Source: Pacificibacter marinus
Lineage (GTDB): Bacteria; Pseudomonadota; Alphaproteobacteria; Rhodobacterales; Rhodobacteraceae
Direction: 5' to 3'
NCBI RefSeq assembly: GCF_018860505.1
Contig: NZ_JAHKPU010000030.1
Span: 124,001 to 188,000 of the forward strand
Length of the DNA: 64,000 nucleotides
Notes under the pieces: generated by a model
Told to the model about the DNA's origin: nothing
Seen by the model: the letters and a program-made list of their open reading frames with translations, nothing else
The model's database searches: none
In this document: positions 9,448-18,368 of the stretch, piece by piece
Numbering within the stretch: the stretch's first letter is position 1
How the letters are laid out: each line of letters begins with the position of its first letter
Program-made: the position numbers and the translations under genes

Positions 9448-10403
9448 TATTGACCGAGGCCGAGGCTGGCAGAAACTGCCGCCAATGCGTCAAATTCGGC
9501 CTGCAAACGTGCGCCTAAGTTAGCGCCAAGCACGACATTCGGAACTTCGCCCTTTGTGGCGAGGAACTTGACGTAAGACGGGTCATTTACCGCCGTTTCG
9601 ATAATGGCACCCAGCATTTCAACAATTTCTGGGTCCATGCCTTGTGGCCCGAGGATCGCACGCCACAAAAGTGTTTCATTTTCTGGCATACCTACGGCAG
9701 CCAGACCAGATGCCTGCTCAAGTGCCGGAACATCAGCAGCGGATGTGACGAGCAAACATTTCGCTTTGCCGGTTTCGACATAAGGCAGAACTGTGGAGAT
9801 GGAACCGCCGTAAATGTCGACGTGACCGCCTAGAAAGTTCTGCAATGTCTCGCCAGCGCCGCCAAACGGAATGGCGATTGCCGAAATCTCACGGGCTTGG
9901 AAAATACGTTCTGCCGCGAGCTGCATTGTGCCGCCGATGCCGTCATTACCATAGGTGTATTTGTCAGGGTTTGCTGCAAGTTCGGCCAAGAACTCCTCGC
10001 CTGTTTCCGCCGGAAAGTCCGCGTCAACGCAAAGTGTATATGCAGTTTCAGACGTAGATGCGATCGGGGTGAAGCTGTCGAGCGTATAAGCAACGTTCTG
10101 CAACTGTGGCACAGTTGTCAGCGGGCTGTTCCAAGTTGCAAACAGAGAATAACCGTCCGGTTTTGCCTGCATAAATTGCGATGCCCCCACAGAACCACCG
10201 CCGCCGCCAACGTTCAGAACCGCGATAGATTGGCCGAGTGCTTCTTCCAGCAAAATTGCCAGCTTACGTGCGCTAGTATCGGTGCCGCCACCTGCGCCGG
10301 CTGGAATAGTCAGTTCGATTGCACGTTCTGGGTATTCGGCAAACGCCGGTGTCGCCATGGCCGCCGCCGCGGTTAGGCTGATGAGTGTTGTTTTGATTTT
10401 CAT
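9447..10403 (-). CDS. tctC: TctC-type periplasmic solute-binding protein
   Basis: A 318-residue solute-binding protein of the Bug/TctC family. A signal peptide (MKIKTTLISLTAAAAMATPAFA) is followed by YPERAIELTIPAGAGGGTDT, where the family binds a ligand carboxylate through backbone amides. Further family marks are VLNVGGGGGSVGASQF and GGAGETLQNFLGGHVDI. It should capture the substrate in the periplasm and deliver it to TctAB. It lies 27 bases after the gntR stop, so the regulator leads the operon. Bug proteins bind diverse dicarboxylates, lactones and aromatic acids, so the ligand is not predictable here; the closest clue is the divergent amidohydrolase. A clean ATG at 10403 follows a GGGAGAGAG ribosome-binding site. 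Confidence 0.92.
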   Translation of the reverse strand: MKIKTTLISLTAAAAMATPAFAEYPERAIELTIPAGAGGGTDTSARKLAILLEEALGQSIAVLNVGGGGGSVGASQFMQAKPDGYSLFATWNSPLTTVPQLQNVAYTLDSFTPIASTSETAYTLCVDADFPAETGEEFLAELAANPDKYTYGNDGIGGTMQLAAERIFQAREISAIAIPFGGAGETLQNFLGGHVDIYGGSISTVLPYVETGKAKCLLVTSAADVPALEQASGLAAVGMPENETLLWRAILGPQGMDPEIVEMLGAIIETAVNDPSYVKFLATKGEVPNVVLGANLGARLQAEFDALAAVSASLGLGQ

Positions 10404-10430
10404 CGTCTCTCTCCCTTGGTGTTTGGTAAT

Positions 10431-11162
10431 TTAGGTAATTTCAGTGCGGTAACGGAATTGCGCGGCACTCCCGCGCGCAATTCGCCACTCAACCGGATTG
10501 CCTTCGATGTCGAAAGCCGTTCTGCGGATGACGGCAATTGGATCGCCTATCTTCAAACACAACTGTGATGCGGCGACTTCTGACGCCGTATCAAAAGATA
10601 ATTCATCCGTGGCGCGCTTTACGAGAACACCGAAGTGTTCGAAATACAGCGGATAAAGCAGGGGCCCCATGTCAGCTTCTGGCAGCACTTCAAAACCGGA
10701 GAACTTTGAGACTGGCACATAGATTTCTTCGAACAGCACAGGCACGTCGGACAGGCTGCGCAAGCGGACGGTTTTGATGACGTCCGTCGTGCCAAGTGCG
10801 GCGACTGCCTCGCTTGGGGCTTTGTTGAGGCTGCGCAAAATCAACTTGCTGGACGGAATGGACAGTTGCACACCATCCACATCACGCCATTGAAAAAACC
10901 GGAACAGGGTCGCATCAAAGGATGGCGCCTTAACATAGGTGCCCGATCCTTGGCGTCGCTCAAGCAAACCTTCGCTTACCAAGCCGTCAACGCCCTTGCG
11001 CACCGTGCCGACGGACAAGCTGTATTCTTGCGCCAAACGTGCCTCAGAAGGAATGGGTTGGTCGGCCGTCCATTCACCATTTGCAATGCGCGCCGCAAGC
11101 GTGTCGCGCAGTCGTGCATAGGCCGGAAGCCGTGCGTCAGTGGTGCTTAATTCTGTATTCAT
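10431..11162 (-). CDS. GntR-family regulator, HutC-type (UTRA effector domain)
   Basis: About 243 residues. The N-terminal winged helix-turn-helix is clear (LAARIANGEWTADQPIPSEA, then LAQEYSLSVGTVRKGVDGLV and ERRQGSGTYV). The C-terminal half matches the UTRA ligand-binding fold (LFEEIYVPVSKFSGFEVLPE, then KIGDPIAVIRRTAFDIEGNP). The frame is open back to 11201, but GGGGAGGAT lies five bases before the ATG at 11162, which is taken as the start; the ATG at 11165 is nearly as good. It is the first gene of the tctCBA operon and faces an amidohydrolase gene across a 77-base promoter region with an inverted repeat. It most likely represses both directions until the transported compound or its breakdown product binds. 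Confidence 0.9.
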   Translation of the reverse strand: MNTELSTTDARLPAYARLRDTLAARIANGEWTADQPIPSEARLAQEYSLSVGTVRKGVDGLVSEGLLERRQGSGTYVKAPSFDATLFRFFQWRDVDGVQLSIPSSKLILRSLNKAPSEAVAALGTTDVIKTVRLRSLSDVPVLFEEIYVPVSKFSGFEVLPEADMGPLLYPLYFEHFGVLVKRATDELSFDTASEVAASQLCLKIGDPIAVIRRTAFDIEGNPVEWRIARGSAAQFRYRTEIT

Positions 11163-11192
11163 CATATCCTCCCCTTTCTGGCATAGTACATA

Positions 11193-11222
11193 TTGACCCA
11201 TTCAGTCAACTGGTCATATATA
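11193..11222. promoter_or_regulatory. Overlapping divergent promoters with candidate GntR operator
   Basis: On the plus strand TTGACC (11193-11198) is followed after 17 bases by ATATAT, a good -35/-10 pair for the amidohydrolase gene. On the minus strand TTGACT (11204-11209) is followed after about 15 bases by TACTAT, a weaker pair for gntR-tctCBA. An inverted repeat TGACC-(13 bases)-GGTCA at 11194-11216 covers both -35 elements, which suits an operator of the adjacent GntR protein. This is inferred from sequence alone. Confidence 0.55.
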
Positions 11223-11239
11223 TGAATTAGGAGAGCGAA

Positions 11240-12025
11240 TTGATGATAGACTTTGATTGCCATGCGCATGTTTACGAAACTGTCGCGGCTGTTGCGGGCG
11301 CACGATACTGCCCTGCCACCCCTGCGCCTTTGCAAAATTGGCTTGATCTTCAAGATCGACATGGCTTGAAGGGAGGCGTCATAGTTCAAGTGAGCTTTCT
11401 CGGCACAGACAATTCCGAACTTTGTTCCGCCTTAGCCAAATTGGACCTGAACCGTTTTGCTGGCGTCGCGGTCGTGCCCATGGATATCTCTGATGCAGAG
11501 CTTGATCATCTTGTTGACGCAGGTGTGCGTGGAATCCGTTGGAATCTTGTGCGCGGCAAAGCCATCCCTGATGTGAACGCACCTGAGGTCCAAGGACTGT
11601 TGGCAAAATTGCGCGCACGCAACCTTCACCTTGAACTACACCTCGAAGGGGCGCGCCTTGCGCCTGTTCTGCCACAATTGGTGGATCAAGGCCTTCGCAT
11701 CGTAATTGACCATTTTGGATTGCCATCCGAGCCCAATCCGATGTGTGACCCTATGATCAAATCCACCAACAGCTTGTCAGACGCCACATCGCTTTATTTC
11801 AAATTCTCCGGCCATTATCGAACCCCCTTTGATGTGACGGGCCACGCCCAAGAAATTCGATCCAAGATAGGTGATCAACATATCGTCTGGGGCAGTGACT
11901 GGCCCCACACCCAGCACGAAAAAGAGGTAAATTTCAGTGCAGTAAGACAGGCGCGCAATGCTTGGAGCATTGGATCAGATGGTACAGCGGCGTCTGAGCT
12001 CTATAATATCAGCCTTGAATCTTGA
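11240..12025 (+). CDS. Amidohydrolase 2-family metal-dependent hydrolase (dicarboxylate lactonase-like)
   Basis: A 261-residue TIM-barrel hydrolase. The first metal motif is IDFDCHAHVYE near the N terminus. Other barrel marks are GGVIVQVSFLGTDN, GVRGIRWNLV, LHLELHLEG, LRIVIDHFG and the terminal HIVWGSDWPHTQH, whose aspartate is the usual catalytic acid. This layout is that of the amidohydrolase_2 group, which includes 2-pyrone-4,6-dicarboxylate lactonase and related lactonases and decarboxylases. It is transcribed away from gntR-tctCBA, so a lactone or cyclic carboxylic acid imported by TctABC is a reasonable guess for its substrate. TAGGAGAG precedes the ATG at 11240. The exact reaction cannot be fixed from the sequence. 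Confidence 0.85.
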   Translation: MMIDFDCHAHVYETVAAVAGARYCPATPAPLQNWLDLQDRHGLKGGVIVQVSFLGTDNSELCSALAKLDLNRFAGVAVVPMDISDAELDHLVDAGVRGIRWNLVRGKAIPDVNAPEVQGLLAKLRARNLHLELHLEGARLAPVLPQLVDQGLRIVIDHFGLPSEPNPMCDPMIKSTNSLSDATSLYFKFSGHYRTPFDVTGHAQEIRSKIGDQHIVWGSDWPHTQHEKEVNFSAVRQARNAWSIGSDGTAASELYNISLES

Positions 12026-12482
12026 TTGTCCGCGAGTTGAAAGTCTTGTTAGATATAAATGCCTTCGCGAACGGTCATTGAATTTTTTAAGCTGGCGAGA
12101 ACCGGGGCCTCAACTCCGAAAAAGCAAGCATCGCCTTGATCTCAGACAGCGATAGCGGCAAACGAAAGCCGGCATTCGTTTACGACCTCGTGCCAACTCC
12201 ACAACGAGTGCAAAGCAATGTGACCGACTATCCTACTGCAGAAATCCAAACATCTTGGCGCACCACGGCGGATGCTACGGGGAACACCAAAGGTGAGCGT
12301 TTGTAACCCAGCCAAACCACCTATGGGGTCTAGAGGGTCAGAAAACAGTCTAGGGGGCAATTTTTCCGAAGGCCTGCCTAGGTGACACCAGTGATTCCAT
12401 TATGGGTCTCTAGTCGCTCCGGACACCAGCAACACGCTTGCCCTCTATTGCAGTTTCACTCGCGCACTGTCATAAAACTGTC
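12026..12482. other. Gene-free interval of about 455 bases
   Basis: This lies between the amidohydrolase gene and a YrbL-like gene on the same strand. No open frame with coding character, no tRNA and no strong terminator was seen. It is interrupted by stops in all frames and has several TCTAG-containing patches near 12340-12415, uncommon in the surrounding genes. It may be a decayed sequence, but nothing recognisable remains. Confidence 0.5.
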
Positions 12483-13154
12483 ATGATAGGCATCACATTA
12501 AATAAAGAAGAAAAAGTCACCAGCGGTGGTCAACGAGATGTATATCTGCACCCATATGACAGCACGAAACTTGTAAAAGTTCTCAAACCGTCACAGGACA
12601 TTCCGCGTCGCTACAACTTTAATGGTTTGGCCACTCGCTTTTTCCCCAGCACCCGCATTCGTCAAATTCGCAAAGAATATCAAGAATATCTACGCGTTTG
12701 CTTGAACCATCCCTCTGCAGAGTTCAATGCGCCGTTCAGTCATATGCATGGTTTTGCCGCCACCAACCTAGGGTTGGGGTGTCTGACAGAGCGCGTCATG
12801 GCGCCCGATGGAACCCTTGGCAAAACTCTGGGTGAAAAAGTACGTACGGGCGATTTTACGGATGCTGATTTAGATTTGCTCAACGACTGCATTGGTCGAA
12901 TTTATGACTACGAAATTCGTGCGAGTGACCTCAATGCAAATAATTTCGTTTTTGGGCAGCGTAGTAACGATCAGACGCTCGGCCCAGTGGAATGCGTTCT
13001 CGTTGACGGGATTGGGGACATCCATGCCATTCCAACACGATCGATGGCGCGTTGGTCAAACCGACTTGGCCTAAACGACAGCTGCGCACGACTTGCACGT
13101 AACACACACCTTCACTGGGACAATCGGCAGCGCAAACTAGCCCGCTCAACGTGA
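12483..13154 (+). CDS. YrbL-family (PhoP regulatory network) kinase-like protein
   Basis: About 223 residues matching the YrbL family of kinase-fold proteins: an N-terminal part with KVTSGGQRDVYLHPYDSTKL followed by VKVLKP, a tract IRKEYQEYLRVCL, and the C-terminal RASDLNANNFVFG, which resembles the catalytic-loop segment of the aminoglycoside phosphotransferase fold. YrbL is PhoP-regulated in enterobacteria, but its biochemical role is unknown. The frame extends to 12438, but the ATG at 12483 gives the usual N terminus. The gene stands alone between two sparse intervals with no partner in operon distance. An isolated gene of this kind in a Roseobacter-type genome could have been gained by transfer. 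Confidence 0.78.
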   Translation: MIGITLNKEEKVTSGGQRDVYLHPYDSTKLVKVLKPSQDIPRRYNFNGLATRFFPSTRIRQIRKEYQEYLRVCLNHPSAEFNAPFSHMHGFAATNLGLGCLTERVMAPDGTLGKTLGEKVRTGDFTDADLDLLNDCIGRIYDYEIRASDLNANNFVFGQRSNDQTLGPVECVLVDGIGDIHAIPTRSMARWSNRLGLNDSCARLARNTHLHWDNRQRKLARST

Positions 13155-13408
13155 TCGACATCTCTAAAAACAGGGCTTAGGGCGAAAATGTTAAAGCTGT
13201 CTGATGTACGTCTTTTGGGCTGTCTAAGGTTCTGGTTCACGATCATCCCCCTACCCGTCACCACGTCCCATCGACCATATGCGACACCCAAAAAAGAATT
13301 CAAACTGCCCTCGGTAACCCCATCAGGGCTTGCCGAGATCTCTGCCATTGAAGCAATCGTATTTGATCAACGATCCCACGTTTTTGTTCTTTCAGTATTC
13401 CGTTTTAG

Positions 13409-14395
13409 TTAGACATCAATGACAACTTTGCCAATGGCCTGTCCGCTTGTCAGGCGATCATAAGCATCTCCAACATGATCAAGGTCGAAAATCGTATCAT
13501 CAAGCAAAGGCTTCAACGCACCTGCGTCGACAATTTCAGCGAGTTTTGCCAAAATCTCACCGTGCTTAGCGCGACCTTGCCCGCTCAGCATTGGCAGCAG
13601 CATAAAGACGATGTGCAAGGATAGGCCTTTGAAATGTGCCGGTGACAGATCAATTTCCAAAAGCGACACAGTGGAGGCGATATTTGCATTGAGCGCCGCA
13701 GCTTCGAAGGAATTGGCCATATTGGCCCCGCCAACAGTATCAAAGATCAGATCAAAGCCCACGCTATCAGTATACTCTGCCACGTAGTCAGCAATCTTTT
13801 CCGAGGTATAATTGATGGGAGTGGCTCCGTAGCCCTTGATGATCTCAATCTGTTGAGCTTTGGAAACGGTTGCATAAACGTCCGCACCAAAATATTTGGC
13901 CAGCTGCACGACCAAATGGCCAACACCGCCAGCGCCACCTTGAACAAGAACTTTTTGGCCCGCTGAGACACCTGCCCGCTCAAGTCCTTCAAGGGCAGTG
14001 ATGCCAACCAAGGGCATTGCTGCGGCTTCGCGCATCGAGATGGATTTAGGTTTATGGGCGATCAATTGGGCATCCGCCAGCATGAACTCAGCAAGCGCCC
14101 CTTGGATATCGGCCAGACCACCTGCACAGCCGTAGACTTCGTCACCAACGGCAAATTCGGTCACACCGTCGCCAACAGCCTCGACAACACCCGCGAAGTC
14201 CATACCCAAAACTGCGGGCAACGCGGGGGACAAAGGCAGATCAGCGCCCATTGAGCGGATCATGGTGTCGACGGTGTTCACGCTGCTTGCGGCAATGCGC
14301 ACGACCACGTGGCCTGCGGTCGGTGTAGGTTTGGGAAGATCGGCGATTTCAAAGGTGGCGACCTCGCCGTAGGCGGTAATGGTTGAAGCTTTCAT
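13409..14395 (-). CDS. Zinc-independent alcohol dehydrogenase/quinone oxidoreductase (MDR family)
   Basis: A 328-residue medium-chain dehydrogenase/reductase. The catalytic GroES-like domain comes first (MKASTITAYGEVATFEIADL, then VLGMDFAGVVEAVGDGVTEF), followed by a Rossmann fold with the nucleotide-binding run VLVQGGAGGVGHLVVQLAK. The structural-zinc cysteine cluster is absent, so it belongs with NADPH quinone oxidoreductases/zeta-crystallin-like enzymes. The open frame extends to 14641, but the ATG at 14395 gives the canonical start. The next gene upstream on the same strand, an oxygenase, ends 82 bases away, so co-transcription is possible. The natural substrate, probably an enone or quinone, is unknown. 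Confidence 0.87.
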   Translation of the reverse strand: MKASTITAYGEVATFEIADLPKPTPTAGHVVVRIAASSVNTVDTMIRSMGADLPLSPALPAVLGMDFAGVVEAVGDGVTEFAVGDEVYGCAGGLADIQGALAEFMLADAQLIAHKPKSISMREAAAMPLVGITALEGLERAGVSAGQKVLVQGGAGGVGHLVVQLAKYFGADVYATVSKAQQIEIIKGYGATPINYTSEKIADYVAEYTDSVGFDLIFDTVGGANMANSFEAAALNANIASTVSLLEIDLSPAHFKGLSLHIVFMLLPMLSGQGRAKHGEILAKLAEIVDAGALKPLLDDTIFDLDHVGDAYDRLTSGQAIGKVVIDV

Positions 14396-14477
14396 GAGAA
14401 GTATCCTTGAGAAGGTTTGAAGGGTTTTGTGGGAGAGGGCATTCCGCCCTCTTGATGAGTACGGGGATGCTTGCGCC

Positions 14478-15386
14478 TTAAAATGGGGCGAAAGCGTCTT
14501 TGGGAGTCGTTGGAACGGACCAGCGCTCTTTGGCGTCAATCGCGCGATCTGATGCGCCAAAATTCGGCACCTGCCCCTTGTCACCATAGAGCCAAAGGAC
14601 AAAGTTTGTCCTCTCGCCTTCGGTGATCGGCATGGACTCATGGGGCACGCTGCCGTGGTGGATCAGGGCTTTTCCGGAGGCAAAACTCAGTTCCTCCACT
14701 CGACGGGTTTCGCGGTCAAAGAACTTCACGCCTGAGCCGGAAAAGGCTTCGTCCGGAAGATTGAGGTTGATGTTCAACGTCACCGACGATGCATCCGTAT
14801 GGGCGCGCAATGACCTGTCCGCATCCGCTTGCCACTGGATTGAGAAGCCGAAGGTTTGCGTGTCGTATCCGACAGTATCGGGAAACAAGAGCCGCGAGAT
14901 GGGCCGCATGTAAGTGTCCATCAAGTCACTGTAAAACGCTTGAAAATTCGGCGCGGCAAGATAGCCCTCCGAGCGCGAGTCGAGCATCGCGCCACCACGG
15001 TTGAGCGAAATGCCATAGGGCGGGCGCAGCGGGATACCCGCGTCGGCAACATTTTCAAGATAGTCACGCAAAATCGACAGGCGGGCGGGGTCAAAAAACT
15101 GCGCCTCGTAAACACCGGGAAAGACTTCTGTCCAAAGGTCTCGCACGAGGGTTTCTTTGCTTGGATCGGCCCAAGCCTGCGCGATGGCCTCGCGCAATTG
15201 AGGGTCATAAAGGCTATTGTCCAGAATGGGCGCTTGGCCGGTGCTGGCCTCCCATTGCATCCATGCGTCCTGAAACAAGGGCGTGTTTTGCGCCCAGAAT
15301 GTCTGAACGGACGGGCTGCGTTGCAACATTTCGTCACGCGCAGGTCGATTGATCGCGCGGGCGCGTTCGAGGGCGTTGGCTTGCAT
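14478..15386 (-). CDS. 2-oxoglutarate/Fe(II)-dependent oxygenase, prolyl 4-hydroxylase-like
   Basis: A 302-residue protein with a double-stranded beta-helix oxygenase core in its second half. The iron ligands appear as H-x-D in LRAHTDASSVTLNINLNL and the distal histidine in ALIHHGSVPHESMPI. The arginine about ten residues on (ERTNFVLWLYG) would bind 2-oxoglutarate. The pattern fits P4Hc-type hydroxylases. The N-terminal 90 residues are helical and not assigned. The start at 15386 is a clean ATG. It lies 64 bases from the SDR gene upstream on the same strand and 82 bases from the MDR gene downstream, so the three redox enzymes may form one unit. The substrate is not predictable. Confidence 0.78.
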   Translation of the reverse strand: MQANALERARAINRPARDEMLQRSPSVQTFWAQNTPLFQDAWMQWEASTGQAPILDNSLYDPQLREAIAQAWADPSKETLVRDLWTEVFPGVYEAQFFDPARLSILRDYLENVADAGIPLRPPYGISLNRGGAMLDSRSEGYLAAPNFQAFYSDLMDTYMRPISRLLFPDTVGYDTQTFGFSIQWQADADRSLRAHTDASSVTLNINLNLPDEAFSGSGVKFFDRETRRVEELSFASGKALIHHGSVPHESMPITEGERTNFVLWLYGDKGQVPNFGASDRAIDAKERWSVPTTPKDAFAPF

Positions 15387-15450
15387 TGTCTATGCTCCTG
15401 ATGTGGCCGTGCACGGCATCGGCCTTAATGAGAGGGGTCTTCGTATGAAC

Positions 15451-16238
15451 TTAGCCAAGCATGGCTGCGGCCTCATCGAGACCCCGCATCACCTCGGCGC
15501 TGTGGGTGGCATCAAGGGCTGCTACATGGGGCTGGGCGAATTGCTGACTGTCATTGTCAAAATATTTACCACTCGCCTTGGAAAAACTTGCGCCCAAAGC
15601 CGCTTCGCATAGGATACTCGCGCCAATACTCAGGTCGTTGCCCGCAATACCAAAGCCCTCTTTGACCATTTTGGACGCCAACAAAGAACCAGGATTAACC
15701 GCGATAATTACAGGTCCCTCCGGCAATGTTTTCGCCATTTCGCGCGACCAGATGGTGAGCGCGAGTTTGCTTTGTGCATAGGCGTCCATATCGTCCAATG
15801 CTTTACCGCCGTGAAAGGCATTCAAATCAACGGGCGCTTGCGCCGCTGAGGACAGATTCACGACGCGACCGTCTTTTGCGATGATCGGCAAAAGGTCGCG
15901 GGTCAGCACATAAGGGGCAATGGTATTCACCATAAAGCGCAGATCATAGCCGCCTTTGGTCACGGTGTTCGGGGCTTTCAAGATGCCTGCGTTGTTGATC
16001 ACCACATCGATCTGGCTGTGCTTGGCGCGAATGGCATCGACCAATCCGTGCACGTCAGCCATATGCGACAGGTCGGCCATGTATTGCTCGGGTGAGCCTT
16101 TGATGGTGTGCGCTGCTGCCTCTAACTTGGCCGCATTGCGCCCGTGTAAAAGGACAGTATGCCCCTCTGCGGCAAGGGTTTGCGCGGTCAAAAGGCCGAT
16201 CCCGTCAGTGGACCCTGTGATGAGAATGGTCTTGGTCA
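15451..16238 (-). CDS. Short-chain dehydrogenase/reductase
   Basis: A 262-residue SDR-family oxidoreductase. The NAD(P)-binding motif TGSTDGIGLLTAQTL is at the N terminus, with HGRNAAKLEAA after the second strand suggesting NADPH preference. Then come NNAGILKAPN and the catalytic Y-x-x-x-K in DAYAQSKLALTIW, with the active serine in LSSAAQAPV. The frame is open to 16284, but the ATG at 16238 has AGGAGCT just upstream and gives the standard start. The gene is divergent from the LysR regulator at 16338, the classic arrangement for a regulator controlling its neighbour. The substrate is unknown. Confidence 0.9.
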
Positions 16239-16337
16239 TTGGAAGCTCCTGTATCTGGCTTGCAATCAGACTTATCACTTCCAAAAATTATATAAATAAG
16301 TCATATTTTAATTCAGTATTCCGAAAAAGTATAAAAT

Positions 16338-17249
16338 ATGGACACGCAAACCCTTCGACTTTTCGTTCTCGCCTGTGAGACATTGAACATCAGTGCCGCT
16401 GGTCGCGCACTTGGCATGGCACCTGCCGTCGCGAGCACGCGTATTGCAAAGTTAGAACATCTTGTCGGCGCGGACCTGTTGCACCGATCAACCCGCAAAG
16501 TATCGCTGTCCTTAGAGGGGCGTGATTTTTTGCCCTATGCACGCGAAATGATCGCCTTAGAGGAAACTGCGCTCGCAGCCCTTGGGACCGGGCGGACAAC
16601 AATCAGCGGCACATTGCGCTTTGCCGCCCCCAGCACGTTTGCCCAACTCTATATCGCGCCGCTGTTGCCTAAGTTTATGGACAAATATCCTGACCTGCGG
16701 CTGGACCTGCATCTCTCAGATTCCGAGTTCGATCTGATCGAGGGCAGCTATGATCTTGCGTTGCGCAATTCTGCACTTGCCGATAGCAGCCTTACCGCGC
16801 GCAAGCTCGCCGATGATACGCGCATCCTGTGTGCCTCTCCGGCCTATCTTGAACGCTACGGCACCCCCAATACCGCTGAAGGTTTGACGAAACATCGGTT
16901 AATAGCGTTCAAAAATAATGAAGCCAGATCGCTGGCCTCACATGACGGCACGCAAATGCAGTTCGACCCCAAGGCTGCAGCCCATTACCTGACCGTGAAC
17001 GATGGGCTGACCCAAAAACTCACGACTCTCGACGGTGGGGGCATTTCCATCAACTCGCTCTGGGCTGTGCAAAAGGAAATTGCAGAGGGGACCTTGGTGC
17101 GTGTTTTGCCCGACTACGAATTGGCCAACAAACCGGCGCTTTGGCTGATCTACCCCAAAAGCAACGTCGTCTCTGCCAAGGTGCGTGTGTTCATGGATTT
17201 TCTGATCGAACATTTCGGGCGTCAGAATGTATCACGTAAGACATCCTGA
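16338..17249 (+). CDS. LysR-family transcriptional regulator
   Basis: A 303-residue LysR-type regulator. The N-terminal helix-turn-helix is evident (MDTQTLRLFVLACETLNISA, then GRALGMAPAVASTRIAKLEH and the wing LLHRSTRKVSLS). The effector domain starts near residue 90 with GTLRFAAPSTFAQLYIAPLL. This pattern is that of the large LysR group usually divergent from, and acting on, dehydrogenase or efflux genes. The gene faces the SDR gene across 99 A+T-rich bases, which probably hold its binding site. No single clear T-N11-A palindrome stood out there. It is the usual length for the family. Confidence 0.92.
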   Translation: MDTQTLRLFVLACETLNISAAGRALGMAPAVASTRIAKLEHLVGADLLHRSTRKVSLSLEGRDFLPYAREMIALEETALAALGTGRTTISGTLRFAAPSTFAQLYIAPLLPKFMDKYPDLRLDLHLSDSEFDLIEGSYDLALRNSALADSSLTARKLADDTRILCASPAYLERYGTPNTAEGLTKHRLIAFKNNEARSLASHDGTQMQFDPKAAAHYLTVNDGLTQKLTTLDGGGISINSLWAVQKEIAEGTLVRVLPDYELANKPALWLIYPKSNVVSAKVRVFMDFLIEHFGRQNVSRKTS

Positions 17250-17519
17250 TCCGAAGTCTTACATGATCGACAAATTTTGCAGTTCAAAACAATGGCAGGC
17301 GTTATGATATGGCTAAAAGTCGGCAATGGGCCGAAACAGCCCCCAAACGGCCCCAGTCGGTCACTGCCCCAATTTTTCAGATCGTCCCCAAAAACGTTAC
17401 AAGTCTTCTGCCGTCAAGGCCTCCGACCACCTCAGTCAGTTTTTCGATCATTCTGCCTTAAAACAGACGCCTCAGCATCTTATTTAGCATATTTCAACAC
17501 TGACATCTTAGGCTGTGGC

Positions 17520-18368
17520 TTAGAAGTCGAGCCCAAGATCAACTGTGCGCGCAGAATGCGTGAGCGCGCCAGAGGAAATATAATCCACCCCAGTCGCTGC
17601 AATTGACGCGATACGATCAAGGGTAACATTGCCGCTGGCCTCAGTCAGCATCCGGCCTGCAACCATCGCCACAGCTTCGCGCAGGGTGTCGTTGTCCATA
17701 TTATCAAGCAACACAACGCTTGCGCCGCCGACCTCTAGCACTTGTGCCAATTGATCCAAGCGATCCACTTCGATTTCAACGGCCATCATGTGGCTGGCAT
17801 GGGCTTTAGAGGCTTCCAAAACTTCGCGCACGCCACCTGCGGCGGCGATATGGTTGTCTTTGATCAAGATGGCATCAGACAAGGAATAACGGTGATTGAA
17901 CCCGCCTCCGTGCAGCACCGCCAGTTTTTCAACCAAGCGCATGTTCGGCGTGGTTTTGCGTGTACAAGTAATGCGGGACTTGGTGCCTTTAGCCTCGGCC
18001 ACAAACCCAGCGGTTTTGGTCGCGATCCCTGTAAGACGCCCCGCGTAGTTCAACGCCACGCGTTCGCCCGACAGGATCGACGCAGCAGCGCCCTTGATGG
18101 TCATCAAAGTGTCGCCCTTAGCGCAAGCCTGTCCATCGGCGATATGCACCGCAATCTCAAGGCTTGGATCGATCAGGCGAAATGCCAAGGCGGCCACTTG
18201 CATGCCAGACACAATCGCGTCTTCACGGGCATTGATGCGGGCATCATATTGCGTGCTCGCAGGGATCACAGCGCGGGTGGTGACATCACCATAAGACCCT
18301 AAGTCTTCAAGCAAAGCATTGCGCACCATCGGTTCAAGCACGAGATCGGGAACGGTGGAAAAACTCAT
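17520..18368 (-). CDS. nadC: Nicotinate-nucleotide diphosphorylase (quinolinate phosphoribosyltransferase)
   Basis: A 282-residue NadC. It converts quinolinate and phosphoribosyl diphosphate to nicotinate mononucleotide, releasing carbon dioxide, the third step of de novo NAD synthesis. Family segments include LLEDLGSYGDVTTRAVIPAS, the TRKTTPNMRLVEKLAVLHGG run with basic residues for the phosphates, NHRYSLSDAILIKDNHI and SGNVTLDRIASIAATGVDYI. The ATG overlaps the nadB stop by four bases. It is the last gene of a tightly packed nadA-nadB-nadC operon, and about 270 bases without a gene separate it from the convergent LysR gene. Confidence 0.96.
   Translation of the reverse strand: MSFSTVPDLVLEPMVRNALLEDLGSYGDVTTRAVIPASTQYDARINAREDAIVSGMQVAALAFRLIDPSLEIAVHIADGQACAKGDTLMTIKGAAASILSGERVALNYAGRLTGIATKTAGFVAEAKGTKSRITCTRKTTPNMRLVEKLAVLHGGGFNHRYSLSDAILIKDNHIAAAGGVREVLEASKAHASHMMAVEIEVDRLDQLAQVLEVGGASVVLLDNMDNDTLREAVAMVAGRMLTEASGNVTLDRIASIAATGVDYISSGALTHSARTVDLGLDF

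Noticed and set aside
14396-14641. Longer N terminus for the MDR enzyme, starting at 14641
   Set aside because: The added sequence has no structure and would precede the standard MKAS start at 14395.
17250-17519. Possible small gene between the LysR and nadC genes (17277-17606)
   Set aside because: Most of it overlaps nadC antisense and the rest has no coding signs.
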